64,000 nt of DNA from Clostridiaceae bacterium (GCA_902363735.1 CABJBA010000011.1:62001-126000); one strand, 5' to 3'. Positions 29,785 to 38,828 are shown, counted from the first letter of the stretch. Numbers and translations are program-made. Notes: generated by a model not told the origin, from the letters alone.

Positions 29785-29826
29785 GTGCTGTTTCTGCCAT
29801 ATAAATACAGAGAAACAGCACCTTAT
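29785..29826 (-). terminator. hairpin terminator after the KdpE-like gene
   Basis: On the minus strand GTGCTGTTTCTCTG pairs with CAGAAACAGCAC (one two-base bulge) around a TATTTATATGG loop, followed by TTTTGCG. It lies 30 bases after the response-regulator stop and just before the pot promoter. The T run is short. Confidence 0.6.
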
Positions 29827-29850
29827 AAGATACTCCTGTTTTTTATTGTC

Positions 29851-30549
29851 TTACTCGTCCACCAGCCGGTAGCCCACTCCGATTTCCGTCATAATATACC
29901 GTGGCTTTGAGGGGTTTTCTTCTATCTTCCTTCTCAGTCCAGCCATCAATGCCCGCAGTGCCTGAGTATCACTTCCATAATTCACCCCGTAAAGCTCTTT
30001 TAAAATATTTTTAGTTGTCATAACCTTTCCCATGTTTTTAAAAAATAATGACAACAGGCTGTACTCCAAAGGCGTCAGGTGGATCTCCTGTCCCTTCAAA
30101 TAAGTCAAATGACGCTCAAAATCAAATTTCAATTCCCCCACCTGGCGGACACTGTGTTCTGATCCCGCCCCCTGTCTGTATAAATGGCGGATAGCAACCC
30201 GGATACGGGCCAGCAGTTCCGTGGTAGAAAAAGGCTTAGTCAAATAATCATCGGCCCCCATATCCAGCACAACAGCCTTTTCTTTATCCTGATCCCTGGC
30301 CGAAACCACGATAATAGGGATATCAGACCATTCACGCACACTGCGGATTACCTCCATGCCGTCAAAATCAGGAAGCCCCAGATCAAGAAGAATCAAATCC
30401 ACTGCCCCTGACTTAACACTGCTTAGAGCCTCTTTTCCTGTGCTAACCGCCACGCAGAAAAACCCCGCCATTTGGAGAGAATATTCTATGAAATTCTGTA
30501 TTTGTTTATCATCTTCCACCACAAGAATACGTTCCCTGTACTGATCCAT
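29851..30549 (-). CDS. OmpR/KdpE-type response regulator
   Basis: A 232-residue two-domain response regulator. The receiver has the acidic pair in VVEDD, phospho-acceptor Asp56 (LILLDLGLPD) and Lys in YLTKPF; the C-terminal winged helix includes LTPLEYSLLSLFFKNMGKVMT and ends MTEIGVGYRLVDE. The sequence is closest to KdpE among OmpR-class regulators. It starts one base after the kinase stop. No kdpFABC pump is encoded here; the pair instead faces a Ktr-type potassium transporter whose promoter carries 11-base direct repeats, the kind of site OmpR-class dimers bind. Confidence 0.88.
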   Translation of the reverse strand: MDQYRERILVVEDDKQIQNFIEYSLQMAGFFCVAVSTGKEALSSVKSGAVDLILLDLGLPDFDGMEVIRSVREWSDIPIIVVSARDQDKEKAVVLDMGADDYLTKPFSTTELLARIRVAIRHLYRQGAGSEHSVRQVGELKFDFERHLTYLKGQEIHLTPLEYSLLSLFFKNMGKVMTTKNILKELYGVNYGSDTQALRALMAGLRRKIEENPSKPRYIMTEIGVGYRLVDE

Positions 30550-30550
30550 C

Positions 30551-32065
30551 TTAATTTCCTCCCAAGGGCAATGTGAAAATAAATTCTGCGCCTGAAGCGG
30601 GTCCCAAGTTCCTTGCAGTTATTGTCCCGCCATGGGCCTTGACTATAGTGTCGCAGATGGAAAGTCCAAGCCCAATTCCTGGTCTGCCATTAGAATGAGG
30701 AGGCGTTGACGTATAAAACATCTGGAACAGATGGGGCAAATCTTCCTCCCGGATTCCCGAACCATTGTCTTTAACTGAAAATACAGCCTTATTTTCTTCC
30801 TTATCTTCCATAACTGAAATACTAATTTCACCAGAGAGCTGGGTATGCTTCACAGCATTGTCAAAAAGATTAATCAGCACCTGACTGATTAATTTTACAT
30901 CCATGGGCACCCAGAAAGGCTCTTCCGGCGCAAAAACCCCAATATCATACTGGGGATAACGCCGGGATATCTGCTCCAGAGCTCCGGCAAGAACCTCTTC
31001 CACGGCCTCAATTTGCTTATCAACAATCAGCTTTCCGCTTTGAAGGCGAGTCAGACTTAAAATGTTTTCAACCAGTGAATACAGCCAGCCGGCATCATTT
31101 CCAATTCCTTCAATCAGCATATGCCGCTGGTCATCCTCACCAGTCATACTGAGAAGCATTTCCGTTGCCCCCAAAATACCGGAAAGAGGAGTTCGTAAAT
31201 CATGGGAAATGGAATGGAGCAAATTGCTGCGGTACCGTTCCTGTTCTGTTTCTTCCCGCAGCTTAATACGCTGTTGGGCAGACCGGAAACGGTCCATTGC
31301 CAAAGCAATGCTCTCAATCATGGAAAAAAGCAGCCGTTCCTGTGATTTATTTAAAAACTGTGCTGTTTCCTTAGGCAGCCGTATGACTCCCAAAATCATT
31401 TCCCTGCCGCAAATGGCCCAGTCGTAAAACTCATCACCCACAAAAGCCCCTGTATCGGCTTGCTTCATTTGATGCAGAAAATCTTCCGGATCATCCAGAA
31501 TGCGTTGTATCTGTTTCTCAGGAGATATCTGCTGGACAAAGGTTTTCTCCGGCATTCCTTTTTCATCAAAACATAAACACCCTGCCTGCCCGCAGGTGAC
31601 ACCGCTGATGGCGCTGACAGCAATTCCTGCAATGTCATGAATGTCGGAGGCATCCGTAAGACACTTGGTCAGCCCATGGAGTGCCTTGGTCTCTGCTTCA
31701 CTTTCCTGTGCCCTTTGCTCACTTAATTTTGTGTGGGAAACCAGGGTACTTGTAATAAATGCAGTTACTACCATAATTACAAAGGTAATAATGTAACTGG
31801 AGGCATTAACCGTAAAAGTAAAATGAGGTTTCATAAAAAGAAAGTCAAATGCAAAGGCCGAAAGAACGGAGGTAATGAACCCAAAGGGGTATCTGGGAAT
31901 AAGGAGTGTAGAAAGCAGCACTGCCAGCAGATAAACAATGGCAACATTGGCCTCAGGAAGACCAAATTCAAGAAATACGAATCCAATAACAGAAGCTGCT
32001 CCAAGCAGCATGAGCATTGCCGCTATGCGCAGCGCATAATTTTTGAAAAACATCCTTGCTTTCAT
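30551..32065 (-). CDS. KdpD-like sensor histidine kinase without the N-terminal KdpD/USP domains
   Basis: A 504-residue membrane kinase. Four hydrophobic segments occupy residues about 10-105, including the KdpD-type FDFLFMKPHFTF stretch of the DUF4118 domain. A GAF-like region follows (about 130-255), then the HisKA helix with His288 (SISHDLRTPLSG) and a HATPase domain with NLFDNAVKHT, DNGSGI and GIGLGLSI. Full-length KdpD is near 900 residues and begins with a KdpD and a universal-stress domain; both are absent, and the ATG at 32065 follows AGGAGG-like sequence, so this is a natural short form rather than a truncation by the window. Confidence 0.87.
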   Translation of the reverse strand: MKARMFFKNYALRIAAMLMLLGAASVIGFVFLEFGLPEANVAIVYLLAVLLSTLLIPRYPFGFITSVLSAFAFDFLFMKPHFTFTVNASSYIITFVIMVVTAFITSTLVSHTKLSEQRAQESEAETKALHGLTKCLTDASDIHDIAGIAVSAISGVTCGQAGCLCFDEKGMPEKTFVQQISPEKQIQRILDDPEDFLHQMKQADTGAFVGDEFYDWAICGREMILGVIRLPKETAQFLNKSQERLLFSMIESIALAMDRFRSAQQRIKLREETEQERYRSNLLHSISHDLRTPLSGILGATEMLLSMTGEDDQRHMLIEGIGNDAGWLYSLVENILSLTRLQSGKLIVDKQIEAVEEVLAGALEQISRRYPQYDIGVFAPEEPFWVPMDVKLISQVLINLFDNAVKHTQLSGEISISVMEDKEENKAVFSVKDNGSGIREEDLPHLFQMFYTSTPPHSNGRPGIGLGLSICDTIVKAHGGTITARNLGPASGAEFIFTLPLGGN

Positions 32066-32127
32066 ATGTTTCCTCCTGAAAATCAGCTGGATATTCCTTC
32101 ATACACAAATTAAATATATTGTTTGAT

Positions 32128-32156
32128 ATTGTACTTCCAAACTTAATTTTTTACAA
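32128..32156 (-). promoter_or_regulatory. SigA-type promoter of the kinase/regulator operon
   Basis: On the minus strand TTGTAA (32151-32156), 17 bases, TACAAT (32128-32133). The elements also form an eight-base inverted repeat ATATTGTA / TACAATAT, which may matter for regulation. The predicted leader is about 55 bases. Confidence 0.55.
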
Positions 32157-32183
32157 TATGAACTTACTTTAACAGACACTTTC

Positions 32184-32247
32184 CTCACAGATTTCTCACA
32201 TACCGCAGATTATTCTCACACCGCCCTCACATCATACCCGATATAAT
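32184..32247 (+). promoter_or_regulatory. four CTCACA repeats and -10 of the ktrBA promoter, candidate KdpE-like sites
   Basis: CTCACA occurs at 32184, 32195, 32215 and 32226, that is two pairs with exact 11-base spacing, 20 bases apart. The last copy ends 10 bases before TATAAT (32242-32247), and no -35 hexamer is present. OmpR/PhoB-class regulators bind pairs of direct repeats spaced 11 bases apart and replace the -35 in this geometry. The KdpE-like regulator encoded on the other side is the obvious candidate. Confidence 0.6.
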
Positions 32248-32325
32248 GCTATTTAGAAGCTGTATAAAGCACGAATATCCTGAAAATAGATATGTGCAAA
32301 TAAATATATAAGGAGTGTGGCATCA

Positions 32326-33615
32326 TTGAATGCAAAATGGTTAAGTCCGGAACGTTTTTTAGCCCTGGGTTTTGCTTCCGTAATCCTTTTGGGAACTCTT
32401 TTACTGCTTCTGCCTGTTTCCGCAAATCCGGGAGTTACTGTCCATCCGGTAGATGCTCTTTTTACTTCCACCAGTGCTGTCTGTGTGACCGGATTGATTG
32501 CCATAGATACGGCTGATTATTTCAGCGTCTTTGGCAGAGCTGTAGTGGCACTTCTGATTCAGGTGGGAGGGCTGGGAATCACCTCTGTGGGCGTCACGTT
32601 TATTTTGCTTGCCGGAAAAAAGGTGGGATTAAAGGAAAGAGTCCTTGTAAAAGAATCCTTGAATCTGGATACACTTCAAGGTATGGTACGGTTGGTGAAA
32701 GCTATTATCATGATGACCCTTTGTTTTGAAGGGGTCGGTTTAATTCTTAGCTTTCTGGTTTTTTCCGGGGACTATCCCCCATTATCCGCCTTAGGCATCA
32801 GTGCCTTTCACACTATTGCCTCATTTAACAACTCGGGATTTGATATTCTGGGAGGCTACCGGAATCTGATCCCTTACCGGGATAATGTACTTCTGAACTT
32901 AACCACCTGTGGATTGATTATCTTTGGCGGTTTAGGCTTTTGCGTTATACGGGAAATCCTTCATAAGCGATCCTGGAAAACACTGACCATGAATACAAAA
33001 ATTGTACTTACTATGACGGTTTCCCTGCTCTTATCCGGCACTGTTTTATTAAAACTTACTGATGATATAACCTGGCTGGGTGCCTTTTTTCAAAGTACAT
33101 CTGCCAGAACGGCAGGTTTCAGCACTTATCCCATTGGTGAGTTTTCCACCGCAGGACAATTTATTTTGATCCTGTTGATGTTTATTGGCGCTTCCCCAGG
33201 CTCAACGGGCGGCGGAATTAAGACTACCACCACCTTTACCTTAGTAAAAAGCCTTTTTTCTTCTGCGACAAACCGGGAATGTACTGCTTTCCGGAGAAAA
33301 ATCCCTCATGAAAGCATTATTAAAGCCTTTACTGTGACCAGCATGGCTATGGTTACCATCTGCATCATAACCCTTTTGATCTGTATCATTGAGCCTGAGC
33401 TTTCTTTTATGCAAGTTCTTTTTGAAGTTGTTTCGGGTTTTGGTACGGTAGGTCTGTCTACGGGAATTACCCCTTATCTGGCAGACGGCAGCAAGTTATT
33501 ATTATGCCTGATTATGTTTATTGGACGAATAGGTCCTCTCACTATGGCGTGTGTCTGGATATACCGGCCTTCATCAAGTATTTCCTACGCAGAAGAACGA
33601 ATAACCATTGGATAG
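32326..33615 (+). CDS. potassium uptake protein, TrkH/KtrB family
   Basis: A 429-residue membrane subunit of a Ktr/Trk potassium transporter. The four pore loops are visible: STSAVCVTGLI, ASFNNSGFDIL, TSARTAGFSTY and SGFGTVGLSTG, each with the conserved glycine of the selectivity filter. I prefer the TTG at 32326, ten bases after AGGAG; the GTG at 32317 almost touches that site. The length (about 430) matches KtrB better than TrkH. A KtrA-like partner follows by ten bases. Confidence 0.88.
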   Translation: MNAKWLSPERFLALGFASVILLGTLLLLLPVSANPGVTVHPVDALFTSTSAVCVTGLIAIDTADYFSVFGRAVVALLIQVGGLGITSVGVTFILLAGKKVGLKERVLVKESLNLDTLQGMVRLVKAIIMMTLCFEGVGLILSFLVFSGDYPPLSALGISAFHTIASFNNSGFDILGGYRNLIPYRDNVLLNLTTCGLIIFGGLGFCVIREILHKRSWKTLTMNTKIVLTMTVSLLLSGTVLLKLTDDITWLGAFFQSTSARTAGFSTYPIGEFSTAGQFILILLMFIGASPGSTGGGIKTTTTFTLVKSLFSSATNRECTAFRRKIPHESIIKAFTVTSMAMVTICIITLLICIIEPELSFMQVLFEVVSGFGTVGLSTGITPYLADGSKLLLCLIMFIGRIGPLTMACVWIYRPSSSISYAEERITIG

Positions 33616-33625
33616 GAGAATCAAT

Positions 33626-34309
33626 ATGTTTGATTATAAAGCGAGTATTGCCTTTGGAGTAATTGGATTAGGACGTTTTGGATTTGCCCTTGCAGAAACA
33701 CTTGCAGAAAACGGACATGAAGTTCTGGTTTTAGATAACTGTGAAAGCAAGATAAGACAGATCCAGGACAAGGTTCAGCAGGCCTTTGTGGTGCCTCAGC
33801 TGGATAAGTCTGCCTTAGAAGAGGCAGGAATACAAAACTGCGGTACGGTCATTGTGTGCATCGGTGAACAGATAGAAGTAAGCATACTGACAGCACTCAA
33901 CGTAATTGAACTGGGCGTTCCCAGAGTTCTGGCGAAGGCTATAAGCGCCGAACACGGCCGGGTACTGCAGAAAATCGGTGCCGAAGTAGTCTATCCGGAA
34001 AAAGACCGGGCCATACGCCTGGCTAACTCCCTGACAGCACCCAGAGCCCTGGATTTTATTGATCTTTCCAGTGAATACTCCATATCAGAAATGAAACTTA
34101 CAGATAACTTTTCCGGAAAAAGCATTCTGGAGTTAGACTTTCGAAAACGGTTCGGACTTAATATTATTGCAGTCGTCCGGGAACAAGAAACCATTGTAGA
34201 AATTTCTCCCGATCTTAAACTGCACACCGACGATCTTATTGCTGTGGTGGGCAAGAAAAAAAGCATCTTAAAATTTGAGCATCTTTATCTGGCAACTGAT
34301 GACCGCTGA
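33626..34309 (+). CDS. potassium uptake regulatory subunit, TrkA/KtrA family
   Basis: A 227-residue cytoplasmic RCK protein. The N-terminal Rossmann domain has GVIGLGRFGFALA and an acidic residue at the end of strand 2 (VLVLDN), binding ATP/ADP or NAD; the C-terminal RCK_C domain runs from about residue 135 (YSISEMKLTDNFSGKS). KtrA octameric rings gate KtrB dimers, and RCK_C domains can bind cyclic di-AMP. I start it at 33626, seven bases after AGGAG, not at the TTG inside ktrB. Confidence 0.88.
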   Translation: MFDYKASIAFGVIGLGRFGFALAETLAENGHEVLVLDNCESKIRQIQDKVQQAFVVPQLDKSALEEAGIQNCGTVIVCIGEQIEVSILTALNVIELGVPRVLAKAISAEHGRVLQKIGAEVVYPEKDRAIRLANSLTAPRALDFIDLSSEYSISEMKLTDNFSGKSILELDFRKRFGLNIIAVVREQETIVEISPDLKLHTDDLIAVVGKKKSILKFEHLYLATDDR

Positions 34310-34334
34310 TTACAGACGTCTTATTTATGCAATC

Positions 34335-34370
34335 AAGGAGCGCAGGTCAAAACAACCTCCGCTCCTTTTA
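34335..34370 (+). terminator. terminator after the Ktr genes
   Basis: AAGGAGCG (34335-34342) pairs with CGCTCCTT (34360-34367), with AGGT/ACCT extending the stem inside, followed by TTTTA. It separates the Ktr genes from the convergent YiaK-like gene. Confidence 0.75.
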
Positions 34371-34424
34371 CATGTAAAAAATCAATTAAAGTGGTATTTA
34401 ATGAAAATAACTCTGTTTTACCGA

Positions 34425-35426
34425 TTACATGGCTAAAACCTCATTCCACTTATCTTCCACCACCGGAATTCCATTTTCCAGGTTTTCTTTCATAGACCGA
34501 AGTTCCATTTCTCCAGGATAATACACCTCTCCTCCCTCTGTTACCGAAATCGACTGCTTTACATCCTCAACAATGCCGGTTACGATGTCATCTGTCATTT
34601 CCACAGTATTGGCTTTTGATGGATCAATGGCGATCATAATCTGGGTCAGCCCCACTTCATCCCCAAATGTACCTATGGTGTGGACGGAATTTCCATTAGA
34701 AAGAACCGTTGCAATCAGATCAAGTGCAATAGAAATGCCGCTTCCCTTCCAATACCCCATAGGAAGCACCCTCCATGTCTTTTCAATCTCAGCCGGGTCA
34801 GTTGTCAGATTTCCCTGCCTGTCATAGCCTCCAGGCACTGGAAGGGGGATTCCTTTCAGTTTACAATCCTCCATCTTCCCATAAGAAAACTGAGATACCG
34901 CACAGTCTATGACAACATGTTCACCGCTGCTCCTTGGAATGGCCATAATGATGGGGTTGTTTCCTATTTTTTTATCTATACCGCCCCAGGCAGGCATATT
35001 GGGCTGGGTGTTGGACCAGCAAATTCCTATACAGCCTTGATCTGCGGCCTGCCAGCCATAGCTTCCGCCTCTCATCCAGTGGTTATTGTTTCCAAGTGCC
35101 ACAACACCAATTCCATATTTCTTTGCCAGTTCCACTGCCCGGTCCATTGCCTTCTTTGCATTTAAAGGGCCAAACCCTCTATGCCCATCCCAGCGTTCAA
35201 AGGCTCCCATCTCCATAATACAATCCGCCGATACCTCAGGATCAATTTCTCCCTTTTTCAAGTATTCCACAACCCTGGGAAAACGATTCAATCCATGGGA
35301 ATATACTCCTGCCAGCGAATTTTGCGCAAAGAGAGCTGCTGCATCAGATGCATTCTCTTCATTAAAACCATATTTCAGCAAAACTCTTTTAAACTCTGAT
35401 TTCATTACTTCATATTGAATTCTCAT
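34425..35426 (-). CDS. YiaK-like malate/L-lactate dehydrogenase family oxidoreductase (2,3-diketo-L-gulonate reductase type)
   Basis: A 333-residue NAD(P)-dependent enzyme of the Ldh_2 family. It closely resembles E. coli YiaK (3-dehydro-L-gulonate 2-dehydrogenase) in several places: GVYSHGLNRFPR with the catalytic His, NNNHWMRGGSYGWQAADQG, CWSNTQPNMP and VLPMGYWKGSGISIALDLI. The family reduces 2-oxo acids or oxidises 2-hydroxy acids. Whether the substrate here is a gulonate derivative is uncertain, because the operon lacks the rest of the yia pathway. It is the last gene of the operon that begins near 44954. Confidence 0.85.
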   Translation of the reverse strand: MRIQYEVMKSEFKRVLLKYGFNEENASDAAALFAQNSLAGVYSHGLNRFPRVVEYLKKGEIDPEVSADCIMEMGAFERWDGHRGFGPLNAKKAMDRAVELAKKYGIGVVALGNNNHWMRGGSYGWQAADQGCIGICWSNTQPNMPAWGGIDKKIGNNPIIMAIPRSSGEHVVIDCAVSQFSYGKMEDCKLKGIPLPVPGGYDRQGNLTTDPAEIEKTWRVLPMGYWKGSGISIALDLIATVLSNGNSVHTIGTFGDEVGLTQIMIAIDPSKANTVEMTDDIVTGIVEDVKQSISVTEGGEVYYPGEMELRSMKENLENGIPVVEDKWNEVLAM

Positions 35427-35457
35427 TCTTTCCTCCTGCCCTCATCAAACCTTTTCC

Positions 35458-36474
35458 TTAAAGGATGACATTAACCTTCATATAATTTCCAGGATTCTTT
35501 TCAATATCCCGTATGGTTCCGGCAGCTTCATTCAGCGTCACTGTTTTTGTAAGAATCCTGCCTGCATCTACCTGCCCCGTTTCCATAAGCAAAATGGCTT
35601 CCTCAAACTCCCCTGCACTGGTACGGGCTCCGCAAATATCAATTTCTTTTTTTGTTATGACATCAGTGGGAATGGGTGTTTCTGTTTTGGGCCAGCCGGT
35701 CAGTGTAATCCTTCCCGCATTTGCAACCAGATCCAGAGCAGACCTTATGGCGCCGTTGGAACCGGAGCACTCCATGACCAATTCTGCCATCCTTCCTCCC
35801 GTATACTCCCTCACCTTTTCCTCTGTATTCTCTATTCCCGGATTGATAACATACTTTATCCCCATATCCTGTGCTTCCTTAAGGCGTTCATCCACAAGAT
35901 CAATCATGATCGGTTCCGCTCCATAGGCAAGGGCACACATGGCTGCAAGAATACCGATTGGACCTGCGCCGATGATTGCCACATGCTCTCCGGCCTTTAA
36001 CCTGCCCCGATGGATTCCATGAAGTGCAATGGTAAGAGGTTCCGCCATAGGAGCCAGCTCCCAGGGCATATTTTCAGGCAGCTTCCAGAGCATGTCCGCA
36101 GGATGAGTAAAATATTCAGCCATACCTCCCTCCACATGAACTCCCAGAACCTTTAAATCCGTACAGCAATTGGTTCTTCCTATGGAGCATGGATAACAGG
36201 TTCCGCAGTACAAATAGGGATCTACGATCACATGATCTCCTTTTTTCAATCCCTTTTTATTATTTTCCGGAATGGAAATAATTTCTCCTGCAATCTCATG
36301 CCCAATGACTCTTGGGTAGGACACCAGTGGATTGGTTCCCCGAAAAGCTCCGATATCAGAACCGCAGATTCCCGCAGATCTTACCTTAATCAAGGCTTCT
36401 CCCTCCCCTGGAACCGGCTTTTCTACTTCCACACAGTCCACATCCCACGGTTTTCTAATTTTAATTCCCTTCAT
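35458..36474 (-). CDS. zinc-dependent medium-chain alcohol/polyol dehydrogenase
   Basis: A 338-residue medium-chain dehydrogenase. The catalytic zinc site is Cys in GICGSD, His-Glu in GHEIAGE, and a Glu in MAEPLTIALHG; a structural zinc site is formed by CGTCYPCSIGRTNCC. The NAD(P) fold has AIIGAGPIGILAA. The sequence belongs to the sorbitol/threonine/sugar-acid dehydrogenase branch (GutB, Tdh, L-gulonate 5-dehydrogenase types). With the YiaK-like enzyme next to it, a hydroxy-acid or sugar-acid oxidation step is plausible. Confidence 0.87.
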   Translation of the reverse strand: MKGIKIRKPWDVDCVEVEKPVPGEGEALIKVRSAGICGSDIGAFRGTNPLVSYPRVIGHEIAGEIISIPENNKKGLKKGDHVIVDPYLYCGTCYPCSIGRTNCCTDLKVLGVHVEGGMAEYFTHPADMLWKLPENMPWELAPMAEPLTIALHGIHRGRLKAGEHVAIIGAGPIGILAAMCALAYGAEPIMIDLVDERLKEAQDMGIKYVINPGIENTEEKVREYTGGRMAELVMECSGSNGAIRSALDLVANAGRITLTGWPKTETPIPTDVITKKEIDICGARTSAGEFEEAILLMETGQVDAGRILTKTVTLNEAAGTIRDIEKNPGNYMKVNVIL

Positions 36475-36496
36475 AGCTGATTTCCTGCTTTCTTTT

Positions 36497-37175
36497 TTAT
36501 TTTACGTATCTCAGGCAGATAAATCTTACCGCCGCTGAGACCACAATAATTCCCGCTGCAATGCCAAATGCCGCCTCCCCGGTACTGACTGCATAATCGT
36601 TGCACCGGGAAAAGTCTTTAAGCACAGCATAGCTCATAGAATGATAAAGCCCTTCTCCCGGAACTAGCCCATTCCTCCGCCCAAAGCAACAGTCAAAAGC
36701 CGTTTTCGTTTTACATGATATACGATTCCAAAGACCATGGAACCAAGGGCTGCCGCAAAAGCCCAGAACCATAGAGCAGGCAGCGGTATAAACCATCTTC
36801 TGAGGATTCTGACTCCCGACACGGCGGTCTATCTCAAACAGTAGGTCTCCCAGTATTCCAGCCACAACTCCATCCCCTAACCTGCCCCCGAAAAAACAGG
36901 CTTTTCTTCGCAGATATAACGGGATAAAGAATTTAAATCCTCCAGCCTTGACATATTGATGCCTACCTTGTATATTCTCCTGGATTCCGTAAAAGATTCC
37001 TCTGTCCCGCCTTTCATAGTGACTACAATCAGGGCACGAATGGCAAAGATCTCTGCCTTCTCCAGATCATAAGCCCTGCAAAGGCGGTGGAGGTATCCTC
37101 CACCCGATGAATTTCCGCCCCTGCTTCCAGCATAAACTGCCCAATGTCTAAAAACAGATTAAGATACTGATTCAT
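36497..37175 (-). pseudogene. decayed threonine/serine exporter (ThrE family, DUF1212 + DUF3815)
   Basis: From an ATG at 37175 the first frame reads MNQYLNLFLDIGQFMLEAGAEIHRVEDT, the start of a ThrE_1 domain, then stops after a frameshift. A second frame continues LCRAYDLEKAEIFAIRALIVV and GGTEESFTESRR, through INMSRLEDLNSLSRYI. A third carries LGDGVVAGILGDLLFEIDRR, an overlapping frame gives AAALGSMVFGIVYHVKRKR, and the last frame ends with LVPGEGLYHSMSY and AAFGIAAGIIVVSAAVRF, which are ThrE_2 features. Most membrane helices of the first domain are missing. The stretch therefore holds remnants of both exporter domains with at least three frame changes and internal deletions. The remaining uninterrupted frame 36497-36865 should not be read as a gene. 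Confidence 0.8.
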
Positions 37176-37178
37176 TCC

Positions 37179-38078
37179 TTAATCCACACTCACTCCCAAA
37201 AAACGGCACAATTCCTGAATACAGGCATCTTTATTCTCAGAGGTGAGCTCTGCCCGGAACATGAAACGGAATATCTCCTCCATTTGCCCAGCCAGCATCT
37301 TAAGCCCTGGAATGGTTGTTAAGCCTCTTTTCTTGGCTGCCTCAATCACCGGAGTATCTGCCGGATTAATGATTACGTCAAAGACAAGACATTCCACAGG
37401 TAACTTATCAATAAAACCCAGGTACTCATGAGTTGCCTCATAACCTGCCATTCCAAGAGGAGTTACCTGAAGGAAAATCCCGGCATGTTTTGCCGCTTCA
37501 TCCAGGTTTTCAGGAGTAGAAATCCGGGCAATGGTTTCCATTGAAGTATGGCGGTTTAAAATGCCTGCCACCTCTTCCGCCTGTTCTGCCGTTCTGTTTA
37601 AAATGGTTAATTTTTTAATGCCCTTTTTCGAAAGCTCCAGACCAATCACACCGCTGATGCTCCCGCTTCCCAGCATAACCGCCTCCTTGCCTTCCAAATC
37701 AATCTTGCTGGATAAGATGGCATTTAAAGCCCCTTTTCCATCCATTCCGACTCCATGGCTGGTTCCATCTTCATCAATGCGTATGGCATTGACAGACTGA
37801 AATATTTTTGAGCTTTCATCTACATCGTCAAGGAGGGGAATAATGTCCTTTTTATGTGGCATGGTGGGACATAAATACCGGATTTTCAACACTTTGCATG
37901 CCTCCATAAATTCGGGCAGCTTATCCTTAGGAATCTCCACCGGCAGCATGATGGCATTCATATCCAGCTCACTGAACAATTTGTTATAGGCTCTTGGGGC
38001 ATTTGTCTTTCTCATAGGATCGCCAATGTTCAACACCAGCTTTGTATCAATATCAAACTTAACATTTTCCAGTTTCAT
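37179..38078 (-). CDS. shikimate/quinate dehydrogenase-like protein (AroE family)
   Basis: A 299-residue protein of the shikimate dehydrogenase superfamily. The substrate domain has the conserved Lys in CPTMPHKKDIIPLL and the NADP domain has VMLGSGSISGVIGLELSKKG, with NRT after strand 2 as in NADP-binding members. It lacks the usual N-terminal SxSxSP text that binds the shikimate carboxylate, so it is probably one of the AroE-like catabolic paralogues rather than the biosynthetic enzyme. The ATG at 38078 is six bases after AAGGGAG. It lies 12 bases after livF in a catabolic operon. Confidence 0.8.
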   Translation of the reverse strand: MKLENVKFDIDTKLVLNIGDPMRKTNAPRAYNKLFSELDMNAIMLPVEIPKDKLPEFMEACKVLKIRYLCPTMPHKKDIIPLLDDVDESSKIFQSVNAIRIDEDGTSHGVGMDGKGALNAILSSKIDLEGKEAVMLGSGSISGVIGLELSKKGIKKLTILNRTAEQAEEVAGILNRHTSMETIARISTPENLDEAAKHAGIFLQVTPLGMAGYEATHEYLGFIDKLPVECLVFDVIINPADTPVIEAAKKRGLTTIPGLKMLAGQMEEIFRFMFRAELTSENKDACIQELCRFLGVSVD

Positions 38079-38090
38079 TATCATCTCCCT

Positions 38091-38828
38091 TTAATCATTT
38101 GCAGCTTTTCCCAAATATATTTCAAGCAATGCATTTTGATCCACTCCATCTTTGGCACTGAGCTCTCCTGCAATTTTTCCTGTATTTAGCATATAGGAAC
38201 GGTCACTAACCTTTATGGCCATTCTGGCGTTCTGCTCCACCAAAAGAATGGTGACTCCGGTTTCCTTTAATTTTTTAATCACTTCAAATACCTGCTCCAC
38301 CACCAGGGGAGCAAGCCCCATAGAAGGCTCATCAAGCAGAAGAAGCTTGGGATCAGACATCATGGCGCGCCCGATTGCCAGCATCTGCTGTTCTCCGCCG
38401 GATAAGGTTCCCCCCATCTGGCTTTTCCGTTCATAAAGACGGGGAAAGAATTCAAATACCTGTTCCAGTATTTTGTCATCCAAAGCTTTATCTGCTGCCC
38501 TGGTATAGGAACCCAGTATCAGGTTTTCCATGACTGTGGCATCTGCAAATATCTTCCGGCCTTCCGGCACAATAGAAATCCCCTTGGGGATGATTTCATA
38601 GGACCTTTTCCCCACCATTTCTTCCCCTTCATATTTGACAGAACCGCTTTCAATATGTACCATGCCGATAATTGACTTTAAAAGAGTGGATTTTCCTGCG
38701 CCATTGGCTCCAAGGAGAGAAACCAGCTCTCCCTTATCTACATAAAGGCCAATATTCTTAATTGCCTTAATTGCTCCATAGCTTGAGTTTAAACCAGACA
38801 CTTCCAAAACTGTTCTATTCTGACTCAC
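38091..38828 (-). CDS. livF: branched-chain amino acid-type ABC transporter ATPase LivF
   Basis: A 245-residue ATPase with Walker A GANGAGKST, VPEGRKIFADATVMENL (the LivF-specific stretch), signature LSGGEQQMLAIGRA, Walker B LLLLDEPSMGLAP and switch His replaced by the LivF-typical VEQNA. It begins at the last base of livG. One of five genes of a HAAT-family importer, which in different bacteria carries branched-chain amino acids, urea, amides or aromatic acids. Confidence 0.92.
   Translation of the reverse strand: MSQNRTVLEVSGLNSSYGAIKAIKNIGLYVDKGELVSLLGANGAGKSTLLKSIIGMVHIESGSVKYEGEEMVGKRSYEIIPKGISIVPEGRKIFADATVMENLILGSYTRAADKALDDKILEQVFEFFPRLYERKSQMGGTLSGGEQQMLAIGRAMMSDPKLLLLDEPSMGLAPLVVEQVFEVIKKLKETGVTILLVEQNARMAIKVSDRSYMLNTGKIAGELSAKDGVDQNALLEIYLGKAAND

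Noticed and set aside
29851..32065. Calling the two-component pair kdpDE in the strict sense
   Set aside because: The kinase lacks the KdpD and universal-stress domains and there is no kdpFABC operon, so only resemblance is stated.
36497..36865. An uninterrupted 122-codon frame that could be annotated as a small membrane protein
   Set aside because: Its middle is out of frame relative to the ThrE_2 family and other frames supply the missing family text, so it is part of a pseudogene.
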